Origin: DATKMG01 sp035541995
GTDB lineage: Bacteria; Acidobacteriota; Terriglobia; Versatilivoradales; Versatilivoraceae
Assembly: GCA_035541995.1 (NCBI GenBank)
Contig: DATKMG010000528.1
Coordinates: forward strand, 1 to 7,948
DNA length: 7,948 nucleotides
Reading direction: 5' to 3'
The notes beneath the pieces are model-generated. The model saw only the letters and a program-made list of their open reading frames with translations, ran no database searches and had not been told where the DNA came from. Positions 1-6,192 of the stretch are shown here, piece after piece (positions within the stretch are counted from its first letter, which is position 1; each line of letters opens with the position of its first letter). The position numbers and the translations under genes were made by a program.

Positions 1-1
1 C

Positions 2-367
2 CTTCCTTACAATCCAATGTTGAAGACTCTGGCTCGACAGCTGAGAACGCACGGTACACTCTCGGAGATTCTGCTCTGGCAACAACTTCGTGGGAAGAAG
101 ATGCTCGGGTTCGACTTTGACCGGCAGAAACCCGTTGATGACTACATAGTCGACTTCTTCTGCAAAGATCTAAGTCTGGCGATTGAAATCGACGGAGAGA
201 GTCATCGCGAAAAATATCACCAGGACAGCCAGCGGCAAGTTCGCCTGGAGCAACTGGGAGTCTGTTTTCTTCGTTTTCCCGACCGCATGGTTAAACAAGA
301 CATGGGCAATGTGCTCCGATGCATTCAGAATTGGATTGAGCAACACGCCAGTAGCAGGAAGGTGTAG
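2..367 (+). CDS. DUF559 domain protein (Vsr/PD-(D/E)xK-like nuclease fold), probably 5'-truncated by window edge
   Basis: Small protein of the DUF559 family, which is related to the very-short-patch-repair (Vsr) endonuclease fold; the cellular role of the family is not established. Numbering from the first in-window ATG (position 17, 116 aa), it shows the family landmarks in order: TLSEILLW helix (14-21), MLGFDFDRQKP (29-39), YIVDF with Asp46, IEIDGESH (56-63) with Glu57, Asp59 and His63, then LEQLGVCFLRF (77-87) and the C-terminal DMGNVLRCIQNWIEQ helix. Asp46 and Glu57 are the likely catalytic acids, by inference. The codons before the ATG keep the frame open to the window edge and read LPYNP. 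That matches the usual DUF559 N-terminus (LPYNPxLKxxAR), so the true start probably lies left of the window; coordinates here begin at the first full in-frame codon. No ribosome binding site is visible before the ATG at 17. The stop is followed after 18 bp by a palindromic element. A 60% identical paralogue lies at 7179. Confidence 0.88.
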   Translation, partial: LPYNPMLKTLARQLRTHGTLSEILLWQQLRGKKMLGFDFDRQKPVDDYIVDFFCKDLSLAIEIDGESHREKYHQDSQRQVRLEQLGVCFLRFPDRMVKQDMGNVLRCIQNWIEQHASSRKV

Positions 368-385
368 TTCAACGCCAGTCGAGAA

Positions 386-505
386 AACCCACCCCAGCGG
401 CCTTTCGGCCGCTTGCCCCTCCCGGGAGGGGAATTGCGCGCCAAGATAGTCGCCAGATAATCCCCTCCTCGGAGGGGTGGCTGCCGCAGGCAGACGGGGT
501 GGGTT
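386..505. repeat. Composite palindromic element: two inverted ~50-bp units with AACCCACCCC ends
   Basis: The outer ends are a perfect 10-bp inverted repeat, AACCCACCCC (386-395) and GGGGTGGGTT (496-505). Each half has the same architecture when read from its outer end inward: AACCCACCCC, a GC-rich hairpin, a CCCCTCC-type palindrome, then GGGGA(A)TT. In the left half the hairpin is AGCGGCC-tttc-GGCCGCT (396-413) and the palindrome is a perfect 16-mer (416-431). In the right half, read on the minus strand, the hairpin is CTGCC-tgc-GGCAG (493-481) and the palindrome is CCCCTCC-ga-GGAGGGG (477-462). The hairpin bases differ between halves but the pairing is kept. The element lies between the convergent DUF559 and isomerase genes, where it could also end transcription from both sides, although no T-tract is present. 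Confidence 0.75.
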
Positions 506-526
506 AATCCTCGCCTGCGGAGGTGA

Positions 527-1555
527 TCAGGAGAGATACTCCTTCATCATGCTTACGTAGCGTCTGCACGCCGCCTTCATATCGCCGCCAAATCCGTCCT
601 GCTCAAGGGAAAGGAATCCTCTGAATCCCGACCCCTTCACTGCGTCGGCGATCGCCTTAAAGTCCATGACTCCCTCCCCGACGGCCACGTATTCCCTCAT
701 TCGAGCGTCGATGTCACGCAAATGAAGATTCATAAGATGGCGGTTCGCCTTGTAGATCGCAACAGGAGGATATTCGCGCTGGTTCATGGCCCAGCCACAG
801 TCGAGATTGAAGCCCAAGGCAGCGTCGCGGATCGCGTCCCAGAGGCGAAGAAAGCTATCGGTGACAGGAAGCATGGTATGAGTGTGGTTCTCGATGGAGA
901 ATCTCAGGCCGTGTCCTTTCGCAAGCTCGACGCAGGCTTTGATGGTCTCGACAAAAAGAGACCAAAGCTCCTCCCAGTCGAAGCCTGAAGCGATGTCAAT
1001 GTGGAACTTCTCAATGGGCTTGGGATCGGCCATGAAATATCGGGGCAGATATTCGGTGGAGGCCGTCAGTTCGCGCGCCCAGGGCGCGACTATGTTGACC
1101 ATCGGGGCCCCTAACTTCCTGGCAATACGGCAACCCTTTTCGAAATAGTCGAGGCTGCGCTTTCGCTCTTCCGCATCCCTGCTTGTTAAACCCTGCACAA
1201 CCGGCTGGAAAAACGGGAACTGATTCACCTCCAGCCGATTTCGCTTAAGCTGCCTTTTGATGCGGTCAATGGTGGACTCCGTCCAATACTCGTCAACGTC
1301 TCGCCGTGAGTTGGCGATGAGTTCCACGCCCTCAAAACCCAGGCTTCCAATGATATCGATAGCCTCTTCGGGATGGGAACCAGGGGCCAGGCTATGGAAA
1401 TTCCAGCTTACCGATCCGACTCTGGCTCGCCGCTTATCAACATTCCCATTAGCTTGTGACAGCGAATTGGGTTGGGATGCAGCCAAACTGCCTGTTTGTG
1501 AAATGATGGCATAACCTCCTAGACCGAGGGCGGATACGAATTCACGACGCCTCAT
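527..1555 (-). CDS. Tat-exported sugar phosphate isomerase/epimerase-like TIM-barrel protein
   Basis: A 342-aa protein of the xylose isomerase-like TIM-barrel (AP_endonuc_2) superfamily, which holds epimerases and isomerases of free or phosphorylated sugars and inositols; the substrate cannot be read from sequence. The frame is open to 1666, but ATG 1555 is the better start. It has GAGGAG (1568-1563) seven bases upstream and begins with a Tat-like leader, MRRREFVSALGLGGYAI, cleaved near residues 24-27. Barrel landmarks are SLGFEGVEL (about 71-79), APMVNIVAPW (about 150-159), SIENH with Glu222, NLDCGW with Asp252, LHLRD with His278 and SLEQDGFGGD with Glu318. This Glu-Asp-His-Glu set is spaced like the metal site of tagatose-3-epimerase-type enzymes, so a divalent metal is likely. 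Family members with Tat leaders are common in Acidobacteriota and Planctomycetota. The gene stands alone, convergent with the DUF559 gene. It could also be a non-enzymatic sugar-binding relative, but the intact metal ligands argue against that. Confidence 0.87.
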   Translation of the reverse strand: MRRREFVSALGLGGYAIISQTGSLAASQPNSLSQANGNVDKRRARVGSVSWNFHSLAPGSHPEEAIDIIGSLGFEGVELIANSRRDVDEYWTESTIDRIKRQLKRNRLEVNQFPFFQPVVQGLTSRDAEERKRSLDYFEKGCRIARKLGAPMVNIVAPWARELTASTEYLPRYFMADPKPIEKFHIDIASGFDWEELWSLFVETIKACVELAKGHGLRFSIENHTHTMLPVTDSFLRLWDAIRDAALGFNLDCGWAMNQREYPPVAIYKANRHLMNLHLRDIDARMREYVAVGEGVMDFKAIADAVKGSGFRGFLSLEQDGFGGDMKAACRRYVSMMKEYLS

Positions 1556-1740
1556 TTGTTTTCTCCTCGATGACGATTTTGAATGCCGGCAAGTCCTCTG
1601 CTGGAGGCAATTTGGCGGTGTGTAAATCCGACATTTTTGAAATCGATGTCCTTTGGACAATGACAAGTATGTGGGGTTAGAGGTGAATCCGTCAAGTCCA
1701 GTCAGTGAAGGTCAGAAATGGCTCAGTTACATAGGAAGAT
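1556..1740. other. Intergenic region upstream of the isomerase gene
   Basis: This stretch should hold the minus-strand promoter of the isomerase gene, but I cannot point to a convincing -35/-10 pair. A short inverted repeat, TGTCC-ttt-GGACA (1647-1659), lies about 90 bases upstream of the start codon and could be an operator, but it is too short to claim. No coding potential is supported here. Confidence 0.4.
1563..1568 (-). promoter_or_regulatory. Shine-Dalgarno site deciding the isomerase start
   Basis: On the minus strand this reads GAGGAG, seven bases before ATG 1555. The 37 codons between 1666 and 1555 encode a Cys/Arg/Ser-rich stretch with no signal-peptide character. The site together with the Tat leader that follows fixes the shorter start. 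Confidence 0.75.
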
Positions 1741-1810
1741 TGTAGGGCATTATTGAATAACGCCAAATCATGTGGCCTTCGTCCACGGCGGTTGACACAA
1801 CCGCCCTACA
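1741..1810. repeat. REP/BIME-like 70-bp repeat, copy 1
   Basis: The unit begins TGTAG and ends CTACA, so a GTAG tetranucleotide sits at the 5' end of a hairpin on both strands, the hallmark of REP sequences mobilised by RAYT (REP-associated tyrosine) transposases. The plus-strand hairpin is at 1746-1764 (GGCaTTAT-tga-ATAAcGCC, one A-C mismatch). The minus-strand hairpin is at 1805-1787, with an eight-bp stem (GGCGGTTG/CAACCGCC) and a 3-base loop. The two oppositely oriented REPs form a BIME-like pair. The copy is 60/70 identical to the one at 1831. No RAYT gene is in the window. Confidence 0.75.
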
Positions 1811-1830
1811 GAATTGGCCCCATCTTCTTT

Positions 1831-1900
1831 TGTAGGGCGTTTCTGTAAAACGCCAAATCTTGAAGCCTTCATCCACGGCGGTTGATACAACCGCCCTACA
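1831..1900. repeat. REP/BIME-like 70-bp repeat, copy 2
   Basis: Same length, orientation and architecture as the copy at 1741, with a 20-bp unique spacer between them (1811-1830), giving a 90-bp period. The plus-strand hairpin is at 1836-1854 (GGCGTTT...AAACGCC) and the minus-strand hairpin at 1895-1877 (eight-bp stem, 3-base loop). One stem position has changed on both sides relative to copy 1 (A-T at 1752/1758, T-A at 1842/1848), so the pairing has been kept rather than the sequence. Confidence 0.75.
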
Positions 1901-2009
1901 GCCCTGCAAAACTGAGAGCGCTGTCGAGTCATCCTTGGGGACCAAAGCAGACATAATTTTTCACCATATCATTCCTTTCATTTCCAGAACTATAATAACG
2001 GAGGCCTAC

Positions 2010-2087
2010 ATGACGCGGACTGGCCAAAGGCAACCCGATCGACTTGAGTTGGCTGCAGCCCGGCTGGTACATTGGCTGTCTGTATAA
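2010..2087 (+). CDS. Possible 25-aa small ORF, low support
   Basis: The ORF encodes MTRTGQRQPDRLELAAARLVHWLSV. Its ATG is preceded by GGAGG with a 5-base spacer, a better ribosome binding site than that of several real genes here. The second half could form an amphipathic helix. Its stop overlaps the -10 element proposed for the cyclophilin gene. It could be a leader peptide or chance. I do not recognise it and would not call it without conservation evidence. Confidence 0.2.
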   Translation: MTRTGQRQPDRLELAAARLVHWLSV

Positions 2088-2088
2088 T
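2083..2088 (+). promoter_or_regulatory. Candidate -10 element of the cyclophilin promoter
   Basis: A perfect TATAAT lies 24 bases before the ATG at 2113. Transcription would begin near 2095, leaving a short leader of about 18 bases that still contains the GGAG site. No matching -35 hexamer is seen at 16-18 bases upstream, so activity may need an activator or another sigma factor. If real, this promoter rules out the alternative start at 2098. Confidence 0.45.
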
Positions 2089-2099
2089 TAACTTAGAAT

Positions 2100-2103
2100 G
2101 GAG
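2100..2103 (+). promoter_or_regulatory. Shine-Dalgarno site deciding the cyclophilin start
   Basis: GGAG lies nine bases before ATG 2113 and within the first codons of the longer reading from ATG 2098. The upstream ATG has no site of its own. The short form also gives a cleaner signal peptide starting MLKPYS. Confidence 0.6.
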
Positions 2104-2112
2104 TGTCTGGAT

Positions 2113-2952
2113 ATGTTAAAGCCTTATTCATTTTCTACGTTCTTGATTGCGGGTCTTCTGGTACTGCAGGCCGGGTGTGGCCGTGAAACTCAGCAGACAC
2201 CAACCCCTCCTCCTGCAGTGCAACAAAGCCAATCTTCAGCCCAAGAGGTCAAAGAACCTTCGACTCCCCCGAAGTCTGCCACACCTGCCGAACCCTCAGA
2301 GACAGCCCAACCCAAAGAAATGTCAAAGTTGGAAAAACCATCGGCAACAAAGCCGCCTGTTCCGAAAGCGACTCTCCCGAATCCTGCCCTCTTGAATCCG
2401 GAACAGGCCAACGCCAAGGCTCCCGAGCAGTTCAAAGTGAAGTTTGTGACCACCAAGGGTGACATTCTCATCGAGGTCAATCGGGCCTGGGCGCCGAGGG
2501 GAGCTGATCGGTTCTACAACCTGGTCAAGATCGGCTACTACAATGATGTTGCCTTCTTCAGGGTGATTGATGGATTCATGGCGCAGTTCGGGATTCATGG
2601 GGATCCGAAAGTCAGTGAGAAGTGGGAACCGGCTCGGATTAAAGACGATCCGGTTAAGGAGTCCAACCTGGCCGGGGCCATCTCTTTTGCCACCGCCGGG
2701 CCCAATACGCGAACTACGCAGTTGTTCATTAACTACGGCGACAACAGTCAACTCGATCACAGTGGCTTTGCCCCGTTTGCCAAGGTGATCGAGGGGATGG
2801 AGGTTGTCAATGCGTTATATAAAGGTTACGGAGAGGGGGCTCCACAAGGCAGAGGACCCGCGCAGCAATTGGTGCAGTCGCAGGGAAACACCTATTTGCG
2901 TGCGCAGTTTCCAAAGCTCGACGACATCAAGCGTGCCAGTGTCGTGAAGTGA
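2113..2952 (+). CDS. Cyclophilin-type peptidyl-prolyl cis-trans isomerase, lipoprotein-like
   Basis: A 279-aa exported folding factor that catalyses cis-trans isomerisation of Xaa-Pro bonds. Residues 1-21 are a signal peptide ending LLVLQAG before Cys22, which suggests lipid anchoring; Gln at -3 is off the usual lipobox consensus, so anchoring is likely but not certain. Residues about 24-100 form a Pro/Ser/Thr/Lys/Glu-rich, probably disordered tether. The cyclophilin domain covers about 107-250 and opens FKVKFVTTKGDILIEV. FFRVIDGFMAQFG supplies the catalytic Arg150 plus Phe155, Met156 and Gln158, and AGPNTRTTQLFI supplies Gln203 and Phe205. LDHSGFAPFAKVIEGMEVV is the last core segment; it lacks the Trp of human cyclophilin A, as in many bacterial forms. 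The frame also opens at ATG 2098, but ribosome-site placement favours 2113. A small membrane protein gene follows after 16 bases, probably co-transcribed. Confidence 0.92.
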   Translation: MLKPYSFSTFLIAGLLVLQAGCGRETQQTPTPPPAVQQSQSSAQEVKEPSTPPKSATPAEPSETAQPKEMSKLEKPSATKPPVPKATLPNPALLNPEQANAKAPEQFKVKFVTTKGDILIEVNRAWAPRGADRFYNLVKIGYYNDVAFFRVIDGFMAQFGIHGDPKVSEKWEPARIKDDPVKESNLAGAISFATAGPNTRTTQLFINYGDNSQLDHSGFAPFAKVIEGMEVVNALYKGYGEGAPQGRGPAQQLVQSQGNTYLRAQFPKLDDIKRASVVK

Positions 2953-2968
2953 GAATGCGGAGGAAGCC

Positions 2969-3157
2969 ATGAAACCTGCAGGATTGCTTGCCACGATTGT
3001 ACTTTCTCTGATTGCTGTTGGGCACCTTCTGCGCCTCGTGTTCCATGTTGAAGCGATAGTGGGCGGATTCATTGTGCCAATGTGGATGAGCGTAGTTGCA
3101 TGCCTATTCACGGGGGGGCTCGCAGTCATGCTCTCAATGGAAGATCGGCGGAAGTAG
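2969..3157 (+). CDS. Small two-helix membrane protein of unknown function
   Basis: A 62-aa protein with two hydrophobic segments, about residues 5-25 (LLATIVLSLIAVGHLLRLVF) and 31-55, separated by a short HVEA turn and ending in a charged EDRRK tail, consistent with a small helical-hairpin inner-membrane protein. The start has GGAGG seven bases upstream and lies 16 bases after the cyclophilin stop, so translation from the same mRNA is likely. The HLLRLVF...VGGFxVPMWMSVV pattern resembles an uncharacterised family of tiny membrane proteins I have seen in several environmental phyla, but I cannot name it. Function unknown; the neighbour might suggest an envelope role, which is only inference. 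Confidence 0.8.
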   Translation: MKPAGLLATIVLSLIAVGHLLRLVFHVEAIVGGFIVPMWMSVVACLFTGGLAVMLSMEDRRK

Positions 3158-3289
3158 CTGAATGAGTTGACCGACGAACGGGTCAGGTGACCACCCTCAA
3201 GCAGATGAGATTTATTGCTGTCTTCATTCACCCCTTGTGAATAAACCAAAAGGCAAGAACGGCAGTTTCGTCAGTCGCTGCGATTCTAT
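3158..3289. other. Intergenic region before the glycoside hydrolase
   Basis: I see no clear terminator, promoter or repeat. GGTCAGGTGACC (3181-3192) is a 5-bp stem with a 2-base loop and no T-tract. The hydrolase ATG has no Shine-Dalgarno site in the 20 bases before it, and an in-frame stop at 3242-3244 with no intervening start codon excludes an upstream ATG. Confidence 0.4.
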
Positions 3290-6154
3290 ATGAGAAGGGC
3301 ATTCCCTGGCTGGATCATCTTGATCGCGGCAATTCCGGCAATGGTGGCTCCCGCCCAAAGCCAGACGGTATCACTCTACCGGTTTGCCATTAACCAGGAC
3401 TCTCTGAAGGGTGCGCCCGACTTCAGCTTTCTGAACCATACGCTGACAGCGGCGGACCGTGTCTTCACCAAGAACGGTCATTTCTATACCGTCGGTGCCG
3501 ACTTGCAGGCAAATACCAATGACGATCAACGCGTGCGGTTCTTCGGCATCAGCCTTACGTTCGGGGCGAATTTCCCGGACCCGGATAACGGCGATGCCGA
3601 GCGAATCGCCAAACGCCTCCGGCGGCTGGGTATAAACCTGGTCCGGCTGCACCACATGGACTCAGTTCAGGATCCGCCGGATCAATTATCGAACGCCAAC
3701 GGAACTCTGACCACAGGCCCCTATCCCACCTTTAACGACCTCAGCCTCCGGCGACTGCGCAGCTTCCTGGACGCACTCAAGAATGAAGGGATCTACGTGG
3801 ACCTGAACCTCCATGTCGGGTATCTCTTCCGGCCTACGGTGGATCAGGTGCCCTCGCTTCCAAACGGCATGCCGGACCAAAGCAAGCCGCTGCAGATTTT
3901 CTATCCACGAATGGTTACCTTACAGCAACAATACGCACAGGGGCTCATCGAGCGGCTGCAATTGAAGAATGACCCCGTGCTCGCGATGGTCGAAATCAGC
4001 AACGAGAGTTCGGTAGTCTCTGCTTGGCAATGGGGACAACTCGATCCGGTGCTGGTAGGCGACTACCGAACCGCACTGCAAAATCAGTGGAATGCCTGGT
4101 TGAGAGCGCACTACACCTCTACAAATGCACTCGCCGGGGCCTGGGGTCCGAGTACGCCTGATGGTCCGAACCTGCTCAGCGGAAACTGGCAGGTAGAGCT
4201 GCACGACTCAGCCTGGGCGATTTTGGAGTTGATCACAACTGATGGTCTTCAGACTGCCCACCTGTCAAATGTGCAGGGCGGGGGTTGGTTGTTTTTAAAG
4301 CAGACCGGCTTTACCATGACCGCAGGCCATCGCTATGCATGGACCTTCCAGGCACGCGCCGCCCTGGCCGGAGCCGCCACAGCCAATGTGCCTGTCTCGG
4401 TCATGCGCGACAATTCCCCCTGGGATGGTTACCAGACTTCGCCCTATTCGATTACGCTCACCAATCAATGGCAGTCATTCACTATTCTCGCTGACGCGGC
4501 GTTCGACATCCTGGTGAATCCTCCTAGCCAAGCCGATGGCGGGCGCGTGATGATGGACCTCGAATCCGTAAACGCCGACGTTTGGGTACGAGGGGCCAAG
4601 TTAGTTGAGGCCGGGGAGCACGGCCTTTTGGCGGGAGAGACGATTGAGCGGGGTAACGTCAGTTTGCCCGGACCGGCCGATAATCCAACGGCAGCCCGGT
4701 TAGCTGACTACGTGAGGTTTCTGACATCCGTAGACCAGAATTATGACAACACATTGCGCGATGCCGTGCGTGCGGGGACGGATCCATTGGCGCCAACCAC
4801 AGGCACGCAGATAGGCTATGGGGGCCTTTCTATTTTCGATTCTCAGGACGGGCTCGACTACCAGGACAATCACTTTTACATCGACCATCCGGATTTTCCC
4901 GGTATTGCCTGGGATCCCTGGGATTGGCGCATCCACAACCAGGCTGCGGTGGATGATACCTGGTCAGGATTCTTGGACATGGCCTGGGGACGCGAAGCTG
5001 GGCGGCCCTATACGGTAAGCGAGTACAATCAGCCGTGGCCGAACACTCATGGCGCAGAGATTGACCCGTCACTGGCGGTTTTCGCGTCATTCCAGGACTG
5101 GGATGCCATCATGCATTTCGACTATGCCGGTGATCGCAATTGGGATGGCCCTATCCCTAACGCCTTTGATGCCAATGGCGATTGGACCAAGTTCCCAGTG
5201 ATGGGACAGTCTGCGTGGATCTTCCGAACCTATGCCGTGAGGCCCAGCACGGCCAGGCTGAGTGTCCCGGTTTCGGCTGATCAGCGGCTGCAAGCGACGA
5301 TCCACTCCGAGAGTCCGATGGCATGGGTGACCAGCCGAATGTTGGTGCCTAAGGAAGCGGCATTGACAAGGGAAGTAGAGCTTGCCAAGGATTCGATGAA
5401 CTCCCTGCCGAATGACGCGACACACGCAGTTAATGCGCCATATGTCTCCGACACCGCAGAGCTGACCTTTAATCCAACCAAGAAGCTACTCCTGGTCAAC
5501 GCGCCGATGGCAGCAGGAGTGATAGGAACGATCGGGGCTGGCAACACGCAGAGGTCAGGCCCCATCGATGTCGAGCTTGCCTCGACGGCTCGCGGGTTTG
5601 CATCAGTGTTGGTAACCGCGCTCGATCATAAACCAATTGGGCATTCAGGAAGTCTGCTGGTTTCCGTACCAGGTTATAGCCTTCGGTCGCTGCCTGCACC
5701 GGGCGAACAACCGCCGGCGACCGGCACCGCGAAACCGCAGAACCTAGTCAACTACCGCGGCGACCCAACCTGGTGGACTGTCGATCCGGCAAACAGCGAC
5801 CCCAGCTGGGGCAGTTGGGTCCGACAAGTGCCCCCTTCGGGGAACATGGACAGTGGCTATCCACCCACGTACATGGAGCGAGTGGAGTGCTGGGTAACGC
5901 TTCGTACCGAGGCGACTGCAATCACTGTGACTGCCCTTGACGGGGCCGGGAGCGCCATGGGTACATTGCCGGCATCAGAAATTCAAAAGGCCGATGGCGG
6001 GTATCGCATTCACCTGCAGGGCAACGGCCAGCCCCTCTCCCCTTGGTACCAGTTGACTGCCTCCGGGGTGCCTCTGACCCCAATCGAGAAAGTCATAGAC
6101 GAAAGGCAATCGCGCCCGAACCGCAATTCCAACAAAACGAGATCGCGGAATTGA
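3290..6154 (+). CDS. Secreted clan GH-A-like glycoside hydrolase with inserted carbohydrate-binding-like domain
   Basis: A 954-aa exported enzyme that probably cleaves beta-linked polysaccharide or oligosaccharide; substrate and GH family number are not determinable by eye. Residues 1-25 are a Sec signal peptide ending APAQSQ. The barrel starts with RFFGISLTF (83-91), KRLRRLGINLVRLHHMD (108-124) and GIYVDLNLHVGY (167-178). LAMVEISNES puts the acid/base at Glu239, after Asn238 as is typical of clan GH-A. NHFYIDHP (527-534) and YTVSEYN with Glu578, the likely nucleophile, complete the site. About 340 residues separate the two glutamates, roughly three times the usual gap. Residues about 290-440 within it (NLLSGNW...GGGWLFLKQTGFTMTAGHRYAWTFQARA) look like a CBM4/9-type beta-sandwich. 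Residues about 650-800 and 815-925 look like further beta-rich domains, and the tail (about 938-954) is basic. The start lacks a Shine-Dalgarno site, but no upstream alternative exists and the signal peptide begins right there. Apparently monocistronic and convergent with the peptidase gene. Confidence 0.87.
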   Translation: MRRAFPGWIILIAAIPAMVAPAQSQTVSLYRFAINQDSLKGAPDFSFLNHTLTAADRVFTKNGHFYTVGADLQANTNDDQRVRFFGISLTFGANFPDPDNGDAERIAKRLRRLGINLVRLHHMDSVQDPPDQLSNANGTLTTGPYPTFNDLSLRRLRSFLDALKNEGIYVDLNLHVGYLFRPTVDQVPSLPNGMPDQSKPLQIFYPRMVTLQQQYAQGLIERLQLKNDPVLAMVEISNESSVVSAWQWGQLDPVLVGDYRTALQNQWNAWLRAHYTSTNALAGAWGPSTPDGPNLLSGNWQVELHDSAWAILELITTDGLQTAHLSNVQGGGWLFLKQTGFTMTAGHRYAWTFQARAALAGAATANVPVSVMRDNSPWDGYQTSPYSITLTNQWQSFTILADAAFDILVNPPSQADGGRVMMDLESVNADVWVRGAKLVEAGEHGLLAGETIERGNVSLPGPADNPTAARLADYVRFLTSVDQNYDNTLRDAVRAGTDPLAPTTGTQIGYGGLSIFDSQDGLDYQDNHFYIDHPDFPGIAWDPWDWRIHNQAAVDDTWSGFLDMAWGREAGRPYTVSEYNQPWPNTHGAEIDPSLAVFASFQDWDAIMHFDYAGDRNWDGPIPNAFDANGDWTKFPVMGQSAWIFRTYAVRPSTARLSVPVSADQRLQATIHSESPMAWVTSRMLVPKEAALTREVELAKDSMNSLPNDATHAVNAPYVSDTAELTFNPTKKLLLVNAPMAAGVIGTIGAGNTQRSGPIDVELASTARGFASVLVTALDHKPIGHSGSLLVSVPGYSLRSLPAPGEQPPATGTAKPQNLVNYRGDPTWWTVDPANSDPSWGSWVRQVPPSGNMDSGYPPTYMERVECWVTLRTEATAITVTALDGAGSAMGTLPASEIQKADGGYRIHLQGNGQPLSPWYQLTASGVPLTPIEKVIDERQSRPNRNSNKTRSRN

Positions 6155-6192
6155 CTTAGTGAATTGTCTCGGGAAGCTCGAAGTGCTTACCA

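Noticed and set aside
1647..1659. TGTCC-ttt-GGACA as an operator of the isomerase
   Set aside because: A 5-bp inverted repeat is expected by chance, and no regulator gene is nearby.
1556..1666. N-terminal extension of the isomerase to ATG 1666
   Set aside because: It would bury a good Tat leader and ignore GAGGAG at ideal spacing before ATG 1555.
1741..1900. CRISPR array
   Set aside because: Only two repeats, each 70 bp with internal hairpins on both strands and a 20-bp spacer. The architecture is REP/BIME, and there are no cas genes.
1727..1954. Minus-strand 75-aa ORF with two internal copies of CRAVVSTAVDEG
   Set aside because: The internal protein repeat is only the translation of the two 70-bp REP-like units, whose 90-bp period is a multiple of three. 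No ribosome site or independent coding signal.
1860..2087. Plus-strand 75-aa ORF
   Set aside because: It begins inside the second 70-bp repeat and has no ribosome site. Only its last 25 codons, with their own GGAGG site, merit mention.
2098..2112. Longer start for the cyclophilin at ATG 2098
   Set aside because: No ribosome site precedes it, and the proposed -10 at 2083-2088 would place the mRNA 5' end at about 2095. ATG 2113 has GGAG and a cleaner signal peptide.
3181..3192. GGTCAGGTGACC as terminator of the cyclophilin unit
   Set aside because: A 5-bp stem with a 2-base loop and no following T-run is too weak.
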